Numbered from the stretch's first letter, positions 1 to 8,228 are shown. The stretch: 64,000 nucleotides of DNA from Glycomyces artemisiae (GCF_003002955.1 NZ_PVTJ01000002.1:62001-126000); one strand, 5' to 3'. A program made the numbers and translations. Notes: generated from the letters alone by a model not told the origin.

Positions 1-810
1 GAACTCCTTGACCGTGTCCATCATGCCGGTGACGTCGCAGGTGAGGAACACCGTGACGTGCGGGGCGGTGAACGCCGACGCGACCATGTTCTGCGCGGTC
101 AGCTTCCGCACGCCCTTGATGGGGATGCGCTGGTCCTCCGCGGCGACGGCGGCCCGCTGCGGCGCGGCGGGGGCCGGGGCCGCGACGGCCGCCTCGACGT
201 CGGCGCGCGAGACCGTCCCGTTCGGGCCGGTCGGCACGACCGACGCGAGGTCGACGCCGAGGTCCTTGGCGAGCTTGCGGACCGGCGGCTTGGCGAGCAC
301 CGGGCCGCCGGGCGCCGCGCCGTTCGGCGCCGGGACGGCGGGGACCGGCGGGGCGGCCTCCACCGGGGGCGGCGTGAACGACGGCGTGATCACCGACGGC
401 GGCGTCACCGGGGCGAGCGACTGCGGCGCGGGCGGCGCCGGCGTCTCCGCGGCGGGCGCGGCGCCCTTGCGCTTGCGGCGCTTGGACCCCGCCTCGCGGG
501 CGCCGTAGCCCACGAGGTTCGGGGTGCGCTCCTCCTGCTTCGCGGCCTCGGGCGGCGCGTCGGCCCCCTCGACCTCGAAGGTGGCGAGGGGCTTGCCGAC
601 GTCGACGGTCTCCCCGGCTTCGGCGTGGTGCTGCGCGAGCACCCCGTCGTAGGGGCTGGGCACCTCGACGAGCGCCTTCGCGGTTTCGACCTCGACGAAC
701 GGCTGGTTGAGCTTGACCTCGCCGCCGGGCTCCACGAGCCACGCGGCGACCTCGCCCTCGGTGAGGCCCTCACCGAGGTCGGGCAGGTTGAACGTGATCT
801 TCTGTCCCAT
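1..810 (-). CDS. Dihydrolipoyl acyltransferase (E2) of a 2-oxo acid dehydrogenase complex, N-terminal part
   Basis: The first 270 residues are present; the rest lies beyond the left edge. E2 carries acyl groups on a swinging lipoyl arm and passes them to CoA, forming the core of the cytoplasmic complex. A lipoyl domain spans residues 1-80, with the attachment lysine at about Lys45 in ETAKALVEV. A basic, Ala/Pro-rich linker follows, then a peripheral subunit-binding domain at about 170-206 (LAKPPVRKLAKDLGVDL). The acyltransferase domain begins near 225. The start is 10 nt after the E1 beta stop with GAGG just upstream, so it is the third gene of the operon. The LVGYG motif before the linker is common in actinobacterial branched-chain E2 proteins, so branched-chain 2-oxo acids are likelier substrates than pyruvate. 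That specificity is inference. Confidence 0.93.
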   Translation of the reverse strand, partial: MGQKITFNLPDLGEGLTEGEVAAWLVEPGGEVKLNQPFVEVETAKALVEVPSPYDGVLAQHHAEAGETVDVGKPLATFEVEGADAPPEAAKQEERTPNLVGYGAREAGSKRRKRKGAAPAAETPAPPAPQSLAPVTPPSVITPSFTPPPVEAAPPVPAVPAPNGAAPGGPVLAKPPVRKLAKDLGVDLASVVPTGPNGTVSRADVEAAVAAPAPAAPQRAAVAAEDQRIPIKGVRKLTAQNMVASAFTAPHVTVFLTCDVTGMMDTVKEF

Positions 811-820
811 GTTCGCCTCC

Positions 821-1795
821 TCAGTGCTCCAGGGACCGGTCGACGGCGTCGAGGACGCGGTCCAGGTTCGGAAGGTAGTCGTCTTCGAGGCGGCTCGCGG
901 GATAAGGCACGTCGTAGCCGGTCACCCGCAGCACGGGCGCCTCCAGGGAGTAGAAGCACTCCTCGGTGAGGCGGGCGGCGACCTCCGCGCCGATGCCGAC
1001 GTTCCCGGGGGCCTCGTGGACGACCACGGCCCGGCCGGTCTTGCGGACCGACGCGAACAGCGGCTCCCAGTCGATCGGAGACAGCGACCGCAGGTCGACG
1101 ACCTCCAGGTCGAGGCCCTCCTCGGCGGCGGCCTTCGCGGCGTTCTCGGCGACGTCCACGGTGGGGCCGTAGGCGATGAGCGTCGCGGTGCGGCCCTCGC
1201 GGACGGTGCGCGCCCGGTGCAGGTCGAGGCCTGGCTTCTCGGTGTCGACCTCGCCCTTGCCGTGGTAGCGGCGCTTCGGCTCGAAGAAGATCACCGGGTC
1301 GTCCCCGGCGGCGGCCTGCTGGATCATCCAGTACGCGTCGGCGGGGTTGGAGCAGGTGACGACCTTCAGGCCCGCGGTGTGCGCGAAGTACGCCTCGGGG
1401 GACTCGGAGTGGTGCTCGATCGCGCCGATGCCGCCGCCGTAGGGGATGCGGACGACGACGGGGAGGCGGATGCGGCCCCCGGAGCGGTTGGGGATCTTCG
1501 CGAGCTGCGAGACGAGCTGGTCGAACGCGGGGTAGACGAAGCCGTCGAACTGGATCTCGCAGATCGGCCGGTAGCCGCGCATGGCGAGGCCGATCGCGGT
1601 GCCGATGATCCCCGACTCGGCGAGCGGGGTGTCGATGATGCGGTCGGAGCCGAAGTCCTTCTGGAGGCCGTCGGTCACGCGGAACACGCCGCCGAGGCGG
1701 CCCACGTCCTCGCCCATCACCAGCGACTTCGGCTGGTCTTCGAGCACGCGGCGGAGGCCCTCGTTGAGGCCCTTGATCATGGACATGGTCGTCAT
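821..1795 (-). CDS. 2-oxo acid dehydrogenase E1 component, beta subunit
   Basis: The 324-residue protein has the usual E1 beta length and begins MTTMSMIKGLNEGLRRVLEDQ, followed by the family motif MGEDVGRLGGVFRVTDGL. It pairs with E1 alpha to bind thiamine diphosphate and decarboxylate a 2-oxo acid, passing the acyl group to lipoyl-E2. The SHSEPEA-like stretch (HHSESPEAYFAHTAGLKVV, about residues 128-146) and FFEPKRRYH (about 170-180) are typical of branched-chain and pyruvate E1 beta subunits. Its ATG overlaps the E1 alpha stop codon (ATGA, 1792-1795), which implies translational coupling and 1:1 expression. The neighbours support a bkd- or pdh-type complex; sequence alone does not settle the substrate. 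Confidence 0.95.
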   Translation of the reverse strand: MTTMSMIKGLNEGLRRVLEDQPKSLVMGEDVGRLGGVFRVTDGLQKDFGSDRIIDTPLAESGIIGTAIGLAMRGYRPICEIQFDGFVYPAFDQLVSQLAKIPNRSGGRIRLPVVVRIPYGGGIGAIEHHSESPEAYFAHTAGLKVVTCSNPADAYWMIQQAAAGDDPVIFFEPKRRYHGKGEVDTEKPGLDLHRARTVREGRTATLIAYGPTVDVAENAAKAAAEEGLDLEVVDLRSLSPIDWEPLFASVRKTGRAVVVHEAPGNVGIGAEVAARLTEECFYSLEAPVLRVTGYDVPYPASRLEDDYLPNLDRVLDAVDRSLEH

Positions 1796-2961
1796 CGGAC
1801 GTCGCTCCCCGCTCCGGTGGAAGGCTCAGCGAGCGAGGCCTGGAACTCGACGGCCTCGGCGCGCTGGGCCGCGATGCCCGCGGGCATCTGGGCGTACACG
1901 TTGTCGAACATCTCGGACACCTCCGGGTCGGTCAGGGCCATGACCCGGGCGCGCAGCGCCCGGACCTGCTCGCCGGCCTCGGTGTCGATGGCGGCGAAGT
2001 ACGACTCGTCGGCGAGCCCTTCGGCCGCCAGCCACTTGCGGTAGCGGACCACCGGGTCCTTCGCGCGCCAGAAGTCCAGCTCGGCCTCGTCGCGGTAGCG
2101 GGTGGCGTCGTCGGACGTGGTGTGGGGCTGCATGCGGTACGTGTAGGCCTCGACGAGGCTGGGGCCCTCGCCGCCGCGGGCGCGGTCGAGCGCGCCGCGG
2201 GTGACCGCGTAGGTCGCGAGGACGTCGTTGCCGTCCACGAAGATGCCGGGGACGCCGAAGCCCTCGGCGCGGCGGTACGGCGGGAGCCGGAACTGGCGGG
2301 CGTTCGTCTCGGAGATCGCGTACTGGTTGTTCTGGCAGAAGAACACCAGCGGGGAGTTGAACACCCCGGCCCACACGAGCGCCTCGTTGAAGTCGCCCTC
2401 GCTGGTCGCGCCGTCGCCGTGGTAGACGATGACGGCCTCGCCGTCCTCGGTGCCGACCGCGCCGTCCATGGCGACGCCCATGGCGTACCCGGCGGCGTGG
2501 AGGGTCTGCGAGGCGATGACGATCGCGTACATGTTGAACCGGTCGGCGACCGTGTCGCGGCCGCCGAGGTCGACGCCGCGGAACAGCGCGAACGACGAGA
2601 TCAGGTCGATGCCGCGGCACCACTGGACGCCGAGCTCGCGGTAGGCGGGGAAGACGGTGTCCTGGGGCCGCAGGGCCCGGCCGGAGCCGACCTGGGCGGC
2701 CTCCTGGCCGAGGAGGCTCGGCCACAGGCCGAGCTGGCCCTGGCGCTGGAGGGCGGTGCCCTGCGCGTCCAGTTCGCGGGTGATGACGAGGTCGCGGTAG
2801 AGGCCGCGGTACTCCTCGTCGCTCAGGTCGATGTCGTAGTCGGGATGCTTGACGCGCCGTCCCTCGGGTGAGAGCAGCTGCACGAACTGTGGTTCGTTCG
2901 TCGAGGCGGGTTTCGGACGGCTCTTGACCGTCTTCTTGGCTGGACGCTGTGTGTCGCCCAT
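1792..2961 (-). CDS. 2-oxo acid dehydrogenase E1 component, alpha subunit
   Basis: First gene of the E1 alpha-E1 beta-E2 operon. It encodes 389 residues when started at 2961, where GAGGAGG sits 7 nt upstream; an upstream in-frame start (3006) lacks such a site. The thiamine diphosphate signature runs from GDGATSEGDFNEAL to CQNNQYAIS (about residues 190-225). FPAYRELGVQWCRGI and the C-terminal YRMQPHTTSDD are typical of E1 alpha. The first 25 residues are Lys/Pro-rich (RPAKKTVKSRPKPAS) and probably disordered. The protein decarboxylates the 2-oxo acid and reductively acylates E2. The divergent gene begins at 3154, so a shared promoter region of about 190 bp lies between them. No regulator gene is adjacent. 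Confidence 0.95.
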   Translation of the reverse strand: MGDTQRPAKKTVKSRPKPASTNEPQFVQLLSPEGRRVKHPDYDIDLSDEEYRGLYRDLVITRELDAQGTALQRQGQLGLWPSLLGQEAAQVGSGRALRPQDTVFPAYRELGVQWCRGIDLISSFALFRGVDLGGRDTVADRFNMYAIVIASQTLHAAGYAMGVAMDGAVGTEDGEAVIVYHGDGATSEGDFNEALVWAGVFNSPLVFFCQNNQYAISETNARQFRLPPYRRAEGFGVPGIFVDGNDVLATYAVTRGALDRARGGEGPSLVEAYTYRMQPHTTSDDATRYRDEAELDFWRAKDPVVRYRKWLAAEGLADESYFAAIDTEAGEQVRALRARVMALTDPEVSEMFDNVYAQMPAGIAAQRAEAVEFQASLAEPSTGAGSDVR

Positions 2962-3153
2962 TGATGCCTCCTCATATTCGTATTCCGGTACATCCAAGCA
3001 TCCCAAAGCCCTGGGCGGTGCGCGTCACACCCTTCACCCGATTACTATTCGGGACTGAAGTCTGACACTGAGTAGCCGAGGGCTGTCGATCATCGACATC
3101 ATCGGCCCTGAACGGCCGTTTCGTCGCACGGGGGTGGCGGGAAGGAGCACGCA

Positions 3154-3960
3154 GTGCACGGCAGAGGCAGCGACCAGGGGGGACGCTGGCCGGTGGGGAT
3201 CTGGTTCGCCCTCGTGGGGATCAGCGCCGGCACGGTGGCGTCCTTCGCGATGGTCGGGTGGACCTTCACGCGCGGGCTCTACACGGGCGCCGACGGGACC
3301 GAGCCGATGGAGATCGAGTCCGGCACGGTGATCATCGAGGGCGAGGAGCCCCCCGCGACGCCCGGCGAGATCGCGGGGCTCGCGGGTGCCGAGCCCGTCC
3401 CGGGCGGCCTGGCCGAGCCCGGCGAGGGCGTCGAGCCCGTCGCAGCCGAACCGCAGGCCGAACTCGTCCCGCAGCGCGACCGCGGCGAGCCCGACGACGC
3501 CCCCGGTCCTCCCGTGGAGGAGGGCGGCGAGGAGTCCGAGCCGCCGCGGCTCGTCCCGATCGGCGAGGACCCGTGCGGGCCCGAGGAGTCGGGCGAGAAC
3601 GGCGAAGAAGACGACGGCGAGGACGACGGGAACGGCTGGGACCACGGCGACTGGGACAATGGCGGCTGGGACGACGGGTGGGACGACTGGGACCACGGCG
3701 AGTGGGATGACGGCGGCCGGGACGACTGGGGCGAGAGCTGGGACGACGCCTGGAGCGAGTCCAGCAGCGACGACGAAGCCTCCGACCCCGCCGCAGATCC
3801 GGAAGTCGAAGCCGATGCCGGGGTCGATGCCGATGCCGACCTCAACACCGAACCCGGTTCCGAATCCAGCCTCGAACTCGAAGCCGAGCTCGACGCCGAA
3901 CTCGAAGTCGACCTCGATCTCCAAGCGCCCGAACCGCTTCCGACCGAAGACGAGGATTGA
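3154..3960 (+). CDS. Membrane-anchored, highly acidic low-complexity protein
   Basis: Function unknown. GTG start with GAAGGAG upstream; 268 residues. A short basic N-terminus is followed by one hydrophobic segment (about 13-37, VGIWFALVGISAGTVASFAMVGW), which suggests a signal anchor with the rest outside the membrane. Residues 50-150 are rich in Glu, Pro and Gly. About 155-200 holds a Trp-Asp-Gly-rich run of short WDxG/DDW units (GWDHGDWDNGGWDDGW). The tail is almost wholly acidic and ends TEDED. Such a surface could bind cations or cell-wall polymers, but nothing here proves it. It is divergent from the dehydrogenase operon. The same DNA has a long open frame on the opposite strand that reads as Gly/Val/Asp-rich nonsense; I regard that as a by-product of biased composition. 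Confidence 0.7.
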   Translation: MHGRGSDQGGRWPVGIWFALVGISAGTVASFAMVGWTFTRGLYTGADGTEPMEIESGTVIIEGEEPPATPGEIAGLAGAEPVPGGLAEPGEGVEPVAAEPQAELVPQRDRGEPDDAPGPPVEEGGEESEPPRLVPIGEDPCGPEESGENGEEDDGEDDGNGWDHGDWDNGGWDDGWDDWDHGEWDDGGRDDWGESWDDAWSESSSDDEASDPAADPEVEADAGVDADADLNTEPGSESSLELEAELDAELEVDLDLQAPEPLPTEDED

Positions 3961-4135
3961 TCCCGTCCCCTACCGCGACGCCCCGCGCCCTGCCGAACCT
4001 GCTCGCCCGAAGGGGTGAGATGTGGGGAAGGCCACCCCGCAGCCGTAACCTGCATATGCGGATTGCCGTTACCCCCTTCGAGGGCGCGTCCCCGAGCGAT
4101 CGAGGCGCGCACGGATCTAGGTGGGGTACAAGCAA

Positions 4136-4945
4136 ATGGATCTCTTCTCTCGCAGCATGCTGGCGTGTTCGGCCGAAGCGGGCCTGACCACGACGGCGCT
4201 GTCACGGCACGTTCCGCTCCTTCGCCGCAACATCCGGGCCGGCGACCAGGTGTCGCTGCTGAGCCGCTGCGTCGGCTCCGACGGTCTCGGCAGCGGCGAC
4301 CACGTCCTCATGCTCACAGGCGAGCGCCTGGTGGTGACCCGGCAGTCGCGGCTGCTCGGCCGCGTGCGCCTGTGCCTCGACGCGCCGGTCGCGGCGATCG
4401 AGAACCTCCGCTGGTCGGCCGACCCGGCCGGTCCAGGCGTCGAACTCAACTTCACGGTCCTGGAGGGCCCGGGCGCGAGCGAGCCGCACCGCTGGCACTT
4501 CTGGCTTCCCGCGAGCCACGCCAAGCGGGTGTGGCGGGTGGACGCGCTGCTCGCGCGGGCGTTCCGCCGCCCCAAGGTCACGGCCCGCCCCGCCGGGCGG
4601 CCGCGGCAGCAGCGGCCGAACCCGCTCCTGTCCCCCAGCGGCGTCTTCCCGGTCGTCCCCGCGCCGCTCGCGGGCGCGCTCTTCCCGGGGGACGGCGGGC
4701 ATCCGACGAGCCCGCTCCCGATGAGCGACACGGTCCGCCTGGAGCGGCTGGTGCGTCCGGCAGTGGCGGCGATCGAGCCGCCGCACGCCGCGGTGCCGTC
4801 ACCGCGCCCGCCGTCGTCGCCGCTCAACGCGGGGCGGCCGTCCCCCGGCCCGGCGGCGCAGGATGCAGCGGTGCAAGGTCCTGTCGAGGCCGGCCCGGTG
4901 GGGGCCAGCCCGGTGGGTCCGGCGCCGACGCTGGCGGCGGCCTGA
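4136..4945 (+). CDS. PH-like domain protein, Pro/Ala-rich C-terminus, unknown function
   Basis: The start at ATG 4136 is preferred because AGGTGGGG lies about 10 nt upstream; a GTG at 4121 is also in frame. Residues 35-155 read as one compact domain with alternating beta strands (GDHVLMLTGERLVVTRQSRLL, then a WHFWLP strand and a C-terminal helix AKRVWRVDALLARAF). This resembles bacterial pleckstrin-homology proteins that use the same layout of strand, VVT and final helix. The last 110 residues are Pro/Ala/Gly-rich and probably disordered. There is no signal peptide or membrane segment. The assignment rests on pattern only. The gene is monocistronic, with hairpins downstream at 4954-4972 and 5066-5100. 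Confidence 0.62.
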   Translation: MDLFSRSMLACSAEAGLTTTALSRHVPLLRRNIRAGDQVSLLSRCVGSDGLGSGDHVLMLTGERLVVTRQSRLLGRVRLCLDAPVAAIENLRWSADPAGPGVELNFTVLEGPGASEPHRWHFWLPASHAKRVWRVDALLARAFRRPKVTARPAGRPRQQRPNPLLSPSGVFPVVPAPLAGALFPGDGGHPTSPLPMSDTVRLERLVRPAVAAIEPPHAAVPSPRPPSSPLNAGRPSPGPAAQDAAVQGPVEAGPVGASPVGPAPTLAAA

Positions 4946-4953
4946 CCTCTTCA

Positions 4954-4972
4954 CCGGGCCTTCTCGGCCCGG
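4954..4972 (+). terminator. Short hairpin just after the PH-like gene
   Basis: A 7-bp perfect stem, CCGGGCC/GGCCCGG, with loop TTCTC begins 8 nt after the stop codon. There is no T-tract. It probably acts together with the stronger hairpin at 5066-5100. Confidence 0.45.
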
Positions 4973-5065
4973 CTTGAGACCAGGGTGCGGGCCGCGGCGG
5001 CGGTTGGACGCCTGCCGCGGCAGGACGCGGCCCGCATCCTCGAAATCCATGCAGCGGTTGACGAA

Positions 5066-5100
5066 GGGGGCCGGTGCGACTCGCTGTCGCACCGGCCCCC
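5066..5100. terminator. Bidirectional intrinsic terminator
   Basis: A perfect 15-bp stem (GGGGGCCGGTGCGAC and its complement) with a 5-nt loop lies between the convergent PH-like and DDAH-type genes. An A pair on the left and TT on the right let it serve both strands. Confidence 0.8.
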
Positions 5101-5133
5101 TTGCGCTGCTTGCTGTCCCTTACCGCCCGCGCT

Positions 5134-5982
5134 CTAGCGGCGGAGTTCGGCGGTGCAGCACTTGACTGAGCCGCCGCCCTTCTTGAGCTCGGAGAGGTCG
5201 ACGGGGACCGGCGTGTACCCGGCGTCCTCGACCTTGCGGGCCATGGCTTCGGCTTCGGCGTTGATGACGACGTTGCGGCCGTCGGAGACGAAGTTGAGGC
5301 CGAATCCGGCGGCGTCCTCGGCGTCGGCGATGACGGCGTCGGGGAAGAGCCGTTCGAGGAGGAGGCGGCTGCCGGGGGCGAAGGCGTCGGGGAAGTAGGC
5401 GATGTTGTGGTCGTCGAGGGGGGCGAGGGCGGTGTCGAGGTGGTAGTAGCGGGGGTCGACGAGGCGCAGGGAGACGACTTGGCGGCCGAACACGTCGGCG
5501 GCCTCGGCGTGGGCGCGGGCGTCGGTGCGGAAGCCCCAGCCGGCGAGGACGAGTTCGCGGCCGGGCAGGTAGGTGAAGTCGCCTTCGCCTTCGTTGATGT
5601 GCTCGGGCTCGGCGAAGGTCCAGCCGGAGGTGCGGTACCACTTCTCATGGGCGTCGGCCTCGGGGCGGCGCTCGGGGTGGCGGAAGCTCGCGCCGTAGGC
5701 GATGCCGTCGACGACGAACGCGCCGTTGGCGGCGTAGACCATGTCGGGCAGGCCCGGCTCGGGTTCGAGGCGGAGCACGTCGTGGCCGAGAGAGGTGTAG
5801 ATGTCGGCGAGCTCTTCCCACTGGGCGCAGGCGAGGGCGGCGTCGACGGGGGCGGTGGTGTCCATCCAGGGGTTGATGGCGTACTCCACCGCGTAGTAGG
5901 CGGGGCGGCACATGAGGTACGTGCGGCGGCCGGGCGACCGGGTCGCGGTCACCTGGTCAGGTGAAGAACGGTGTTTCTCCAT
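5134..5982 (-). CDS. ddaH: Dimethylarginine dimethylaminohydrolase-family (amidinotransferase fold) enzyme
   Basis: The 282-residue protein belongs to the guanidine-modifying pentein superfamily. The family hydrolyses methylarginines or related guanidino compounds through a Cys-His pair. The catalytic His lies in YYHLDTALAPL (about residue 187) and the nucleophilic Cys in GGGSVKCCTAEL near the C-terminus. Substrate contacts include ANGAFVVDG and EGEGDFTYL. The start at 5982 is supported by TACACT ending 6 nt upstream, which gives a leaderless mRNA; no Shine-Dalgarno is visible. Actinobacteria often keep this gene beside ornithine aminotransferase, but that partner is absent here. Substrate could be dimethylarginine or another guanidine. 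Confidence 0.85.
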   Translation of the reverse strand: MEKHRSSPDQVTATRSPGRRTYLMCRPAYYAVEYAINPWMDTTAPVDAALACAQWEELADIYTSLGHDVLRLEPEPGLPDMVYAANGAFVVDGIAYGASFRHPERRPEADAHEKWYRTSGWTFAEPEHINEGEGDFTYLPGRELVLAGWGFRTDARAHAEAADVFGRQVVSLRLVDPRYYHLDTALAPLDDHNIAYFPDAFAPGSRLLLERLFPDAVIADAEDAAGFGLNFVSDGRNVVINAEAEAMARKVEDAGYTPVPVDLSELKKGGGSVKCCTAELRR

Positions 5983-6198
5983 TGCGCGAGTGTAGACAGC
6001 CCGCGGCCTGCGTAGCGACCCTCCAGCCCCTCGACACTCGGGAGTGTGACCAAACCACCTCATTCCCTACGCTGTCAGCGCTTTCATCCTTCCCGGCCGG
6101 GCGCGGGCGGACTGATTCCGGGGCCCCTCCCCCTCCCCGTGCCCACCCTCCGCCGACCAGCACACCAATTACTCGTCAAGCCTGTGTCTTCTCCGGGT

Positions 6199-6229
6199 CC
6201 CCCGGCGGCCTGGCCTCGGCCGCCGGGGG
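6199..6229 (-). terminator. Terminator of the pilus operon
   Basis: A perfect 12-bp stem (CCCCCGGCGGCC and complement) with a 7-nt loop lies 25 nt beyond the last gene of the Tad-like operon. There is no T-tract. Confidence 0.65.
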
Positions 6230-6253
6230 GCGGATCGTTCGTCGTCGGTTCGG

Positions 6254-6667
6254 TTATTGGAAGGCCACCGGGCCCGCGCGGGAGACGGCCCTGGCAGGGC
6301 CGAGGAGCTGCGGGAGGCCGGTGGGGGTCTCGGTGACGAGGACCGTCACTTCGAGGCCGTTGACGTCGCAGCGGACGAACTCCGTCGACGTCCGCTCGAC
6401 CATCGCCCTCGCCGCCCCGCAGGCCTCCCCTTCGCCGAGGAGGACCCGGGAGGCGCCTTCGAGCGCGGCGGCGTCGGCCGCTCCCTGGGCGCGGTGGCGG
6501 GCGGCCCCGGCCTGGCCGATCGCGGTATAGGCCACCGCCATCGCGACCAGTGCCGCGGCCACTCCCGCCGCCAGGACCGTCGCCGAGCCCTGCTCGCTAG
6601 CGCCCCGGGTGCGCCGGATCAGACGCACCCGGGCGCTCAGACCGGAGCGGATACGGGTCCGCCTCAT
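6254..6667 (-). CDS. Rv3654c-like TadE-family helicase/pilus-associated small protein
   Basis: Last gene of the pilus operon; 137 residues. A basic N-terminus (about 1-25) precedes one hydrophobic segment (about 27-52, GSATVLAAGVAAALVAMAVAYTAI), the arrangement of pseudopilin-like proteins. The segment begins with the EQGSATV motif seen in actinobacterial Rv3654c-type proteins. The rest is a short extracytoplasmic domain with one Cys pair (EACGAAR, VRCDV). The ATG overlaps the stop of the preceding TadE-like gene (ATGA, 6664-6667). Its probable role is a minor pilin or assembly factor at the membrane. Family names that mention secretion or helicase reflect neighbouring genes, not an activity seen here. 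Confidence 0.8.
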   Translation of the reverse strand: MRRTRIRSGLSARVRLIRRTRGASEQGSATVLAAGVAAALVAMAVAYTAIGQAGAARHRAQGAADAAALEGASRVLLGEGEACGAARAMVERTSTEFVRCDVNGLEVTVLVTETPTGLPQLLGPARAVSRAGPVAFQ

Positions 6668-7068
6668 CGGACCGGCCCCGGTTCGAGCGGTGCGACGGCG
6701 GTCGCGGTGATCGTCATCGGCGGCGTCAGCGGGCCGAGCGGCCGCGTCGGCGCGGTGACCACGGCCCGGGCGAGGTCGCCGTCCTCGGAGACCGCGACCG
6801 AGGCGCCGTCGGGCAGGTACGCGTCGGCGACGGCGTGCGCGTCCTCGCCTCGGGCGGCGGCGATCGCGGCGCTGTTGGCCGCGTCGATCGCCCGGACCTT
6901 CAGGCCGACCGCCGACACCGCCCACAGCCCCAGTGCCAGGACCGCGACCACCGCCGGGAGCGCCGCCGCCGTCTCGGCGGTGACGTAGCCGCGCTGGCGC
7001 GGGTCGTCGCGGGCCCGCCGGTCGGGCGGCCGGCTCGCGCGGGGCCGGGACCGGTGCGGCGCGTTCAC
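6664..7068 (-). CDS. TadE-like minor pilin (Rv3655c-like)
   Basis: 134 residues from a GTG at 7068 that overlaps the previous stop (GTGA). The frame stays open far upstream, but the sequence upstream of this point is only the shadow of other genes. A basic N-terminal stretch leads to RGYVTAETAAALPAV, the prepilin-like cleavage/TadE motif with its conserved Glu, followed by the hydrophobic helix VVAVLALGLWAVSAVGL. The mature part is about 80 residues and exposed outside the membrane. TadE-type proteins are minor pilins or scaffold parts of type IVc pili. Its place between the DUF4244 pilin candidate and the Rv3654c-like gene matches the standard actinobacterial order. Confidence 0.83.
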   Translation of the reverse strand: MNAPHRSRPRASRPPDRRARDDPRQRGYVTAETAAALPAVVAVLALGLWAVSAVGLKVRAIDAANSAAIAAARGEDAHAVADAYLPDGASVAVSEDGDLARAVVTAPTRPLGPLTPPMTITATAVAPLEPGPVR

Positions 7069-7598
7069 TGGAGGGCCCGTTCGATCAGGGCCTGGAGGGC
7101 GGCCTCGACCGGGCCGGAGGTGAGGACCTTCATGAGGATGCCCGCGAAGGCGACCGCGGCGAGCGTGCCGAGCGCGTACTCGGCGGTGCTCATGCCGCTC
7201 TCGCCGCGCATTCGGGACGCGAACTTGCCGCCCCAGCTGGGTTTCGCGGTGCCGCGCATGCGGCCGGGCCGCCATTCGTCGGGTTCGCCGGGGCCGGGGC
7301 GGCGGTAGCGGGAGGCCGGGCGGTCGTCGGGGACCTGCGGGTCCTCGGCAGTGATGGGCGTGCGGGCGCGGTTGGCCCCGGGGGACCAGGCCGGTGCGTC
7401 CACGGGCGCCGCGGTGAGGCGGACGGTGGGCTCGTCGAGGTCGTCGTGCCCGGGCTCGCGGTCGTCGCGGAACGCCTTGCACCTGGGGGCGTCGCAGGTC
7501 GCGGTGCGGCAGGTGGGCCAGCGGATCGAGTCGGGCCGGCAGGCGGCCTGCATGGCGGGGGACGGTCGGTGGTCGGCGGTTCGGGTGTCGGCGCGCAT
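7065..7598 (-). CDS. DUF4244-domain small pilin candidate with a long Cys-containing N-terminal extension
   Basis: 177 residues. The C-terminal 45 (GESGMSTAEYALGTLAAVAFAGILMKVL) form the DUF4244 unit: a Flp-pilin-like motif, Gly then Met-Ser-Thr-Ala-Glu-Tyr, followed by one hydrophobic helix. DUF4244 proteins are normally short, about 50-80 residues. This one has about 125 extra N-terminal residues that are polar, Pro/Arg-rich and contain four cysteines within 22 residues (ACRPD, PTCRTATCDAPRC). The start at 7598 is supported by GAGAGGAC about 8 nt upstream. An internal ATG at MRGTAKPSW (about residue 114) would give an ordinary-sized product but has no good ribosome site. Likely the major pilin or its precursor. 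Confidence 0.75.
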   Translation of the reverse strand: MRADTRTADHRPSPAMQAACRPDSIRWPTCRTATCDAPRCKAFRDDREPGHDDLDEPTVRLTAAPVDAPAWSPGANRARTPITAEDPQVPDDRPASRYRRPGPGEPDEWRPGRMRGTAKPSWGGKFASRMRGESGMSTAEYALGTLAAVAFAGILMKVLTSGPVEAALQALIERALQ

Positions 7599-7628
7599 TG
7601 CGGTGTCCTCTCTTCGGTTGCGGTCGGG

Positions 7629-8228
7629 TCAGAGGCCGGGGGCCAGGGTCTCGGCGACGACGCCGAGGACCACGGGGCCGATGCCGGCGATGACGAACGC
7701 GGGCAGGAAGCACAGGCACAGCGGGCCCACGAGGGCCACTGCGGCGCGTCCGGCGCGTTCGTCGGTCCTGGTGCGCTGCTCGGCGCGCAGCGACGCGGCG
7801 AGCTGTTCGAGTCCTCCGGCGACGGCGGCGCCGGTGTCGCCGGAGCGGTCGAGCTGGCGGGCGAGCCGGGCGGCGCCGGGGAGCCTGCCGAGTTCGGGGA
7901 GCGCCTCGGCTGCGGTGGCGCCGAGGTGGATCGCTCCGGCGAACCGGTTGAGGCGCTCGCCGATCAGCGGGTCCTCGGTGTCGGCGACCGCGAAGGCGAC
8001 CTGCGGGAACGGGGCGCCGGAGCGCAGGCCCGCCGCGATGAGGTCGAGGGTCCACGGCCAGGCCGGGGCGAGCCGGTCGGCGGCGGCCCGTTCGGCGCGG
8101 TCGGGGTCGCGGCGCAGGAGCCGGGCGGCGAGCCACCACGCGGCGAAGCCCGCGAGGATGCCGGTCGGCCCGCCGACGGCGACGGCGGCGACGACCCCGA
8201 GGAGCGGTCCGATGAGGCGGCGGATCAT
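7629..8228 (-). CDS. TadC-like type II/IV secretion inner-membrane protein (T2SF domain)
   Basis: 199 residues. Two hydrophobic regions at the N-terminus (about 4-35) and one at the C-terminus (about 165-195, VALVGPLCLCFLPAFVIAGIGPVVLGVV) flank a helical cytoplasmic T2SF domain. The domain includes LDLIAAGLRSGAPFPQVAFAVA and RLARQLDRSGDTGAAVAGGLEQLA. The ATG overlaps the TadB-like stop (ATGA, 8225-8228). With TadB it would form the inner-membrane platform on which the TadA ATPase assembles pilin. Confidence 0.85.
   Translation of the reverse strand: MIRRLIGPLLGVVAAVAVGGPTGILAGFAAWWLAARLLRRDPDRAERAAADRLAPAWPWTLDLIAAGLRSGAPFPQVAFAVADTEDPLIGERLNRFAGAIHLGATAAEALPELGRLPGAARLARQLDRSGDTGAAVAGGLEQLAASLRAEQRTRTDERAGRAAVALVGPLCLCFLPAFVIAGIGPVVLGVVAETLAPGL

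Noticed and set aside
3034-3924. Long open frame on the minus strand across the acidic protein gene, reading as Gly/Phe/Val/Asp-rich text
   Set aside because: It mirrors the low-complexity plus-strand gene; its repeats follow directly from the GAC/GAG-rich codons on the other strand, and it has no ribosome site.
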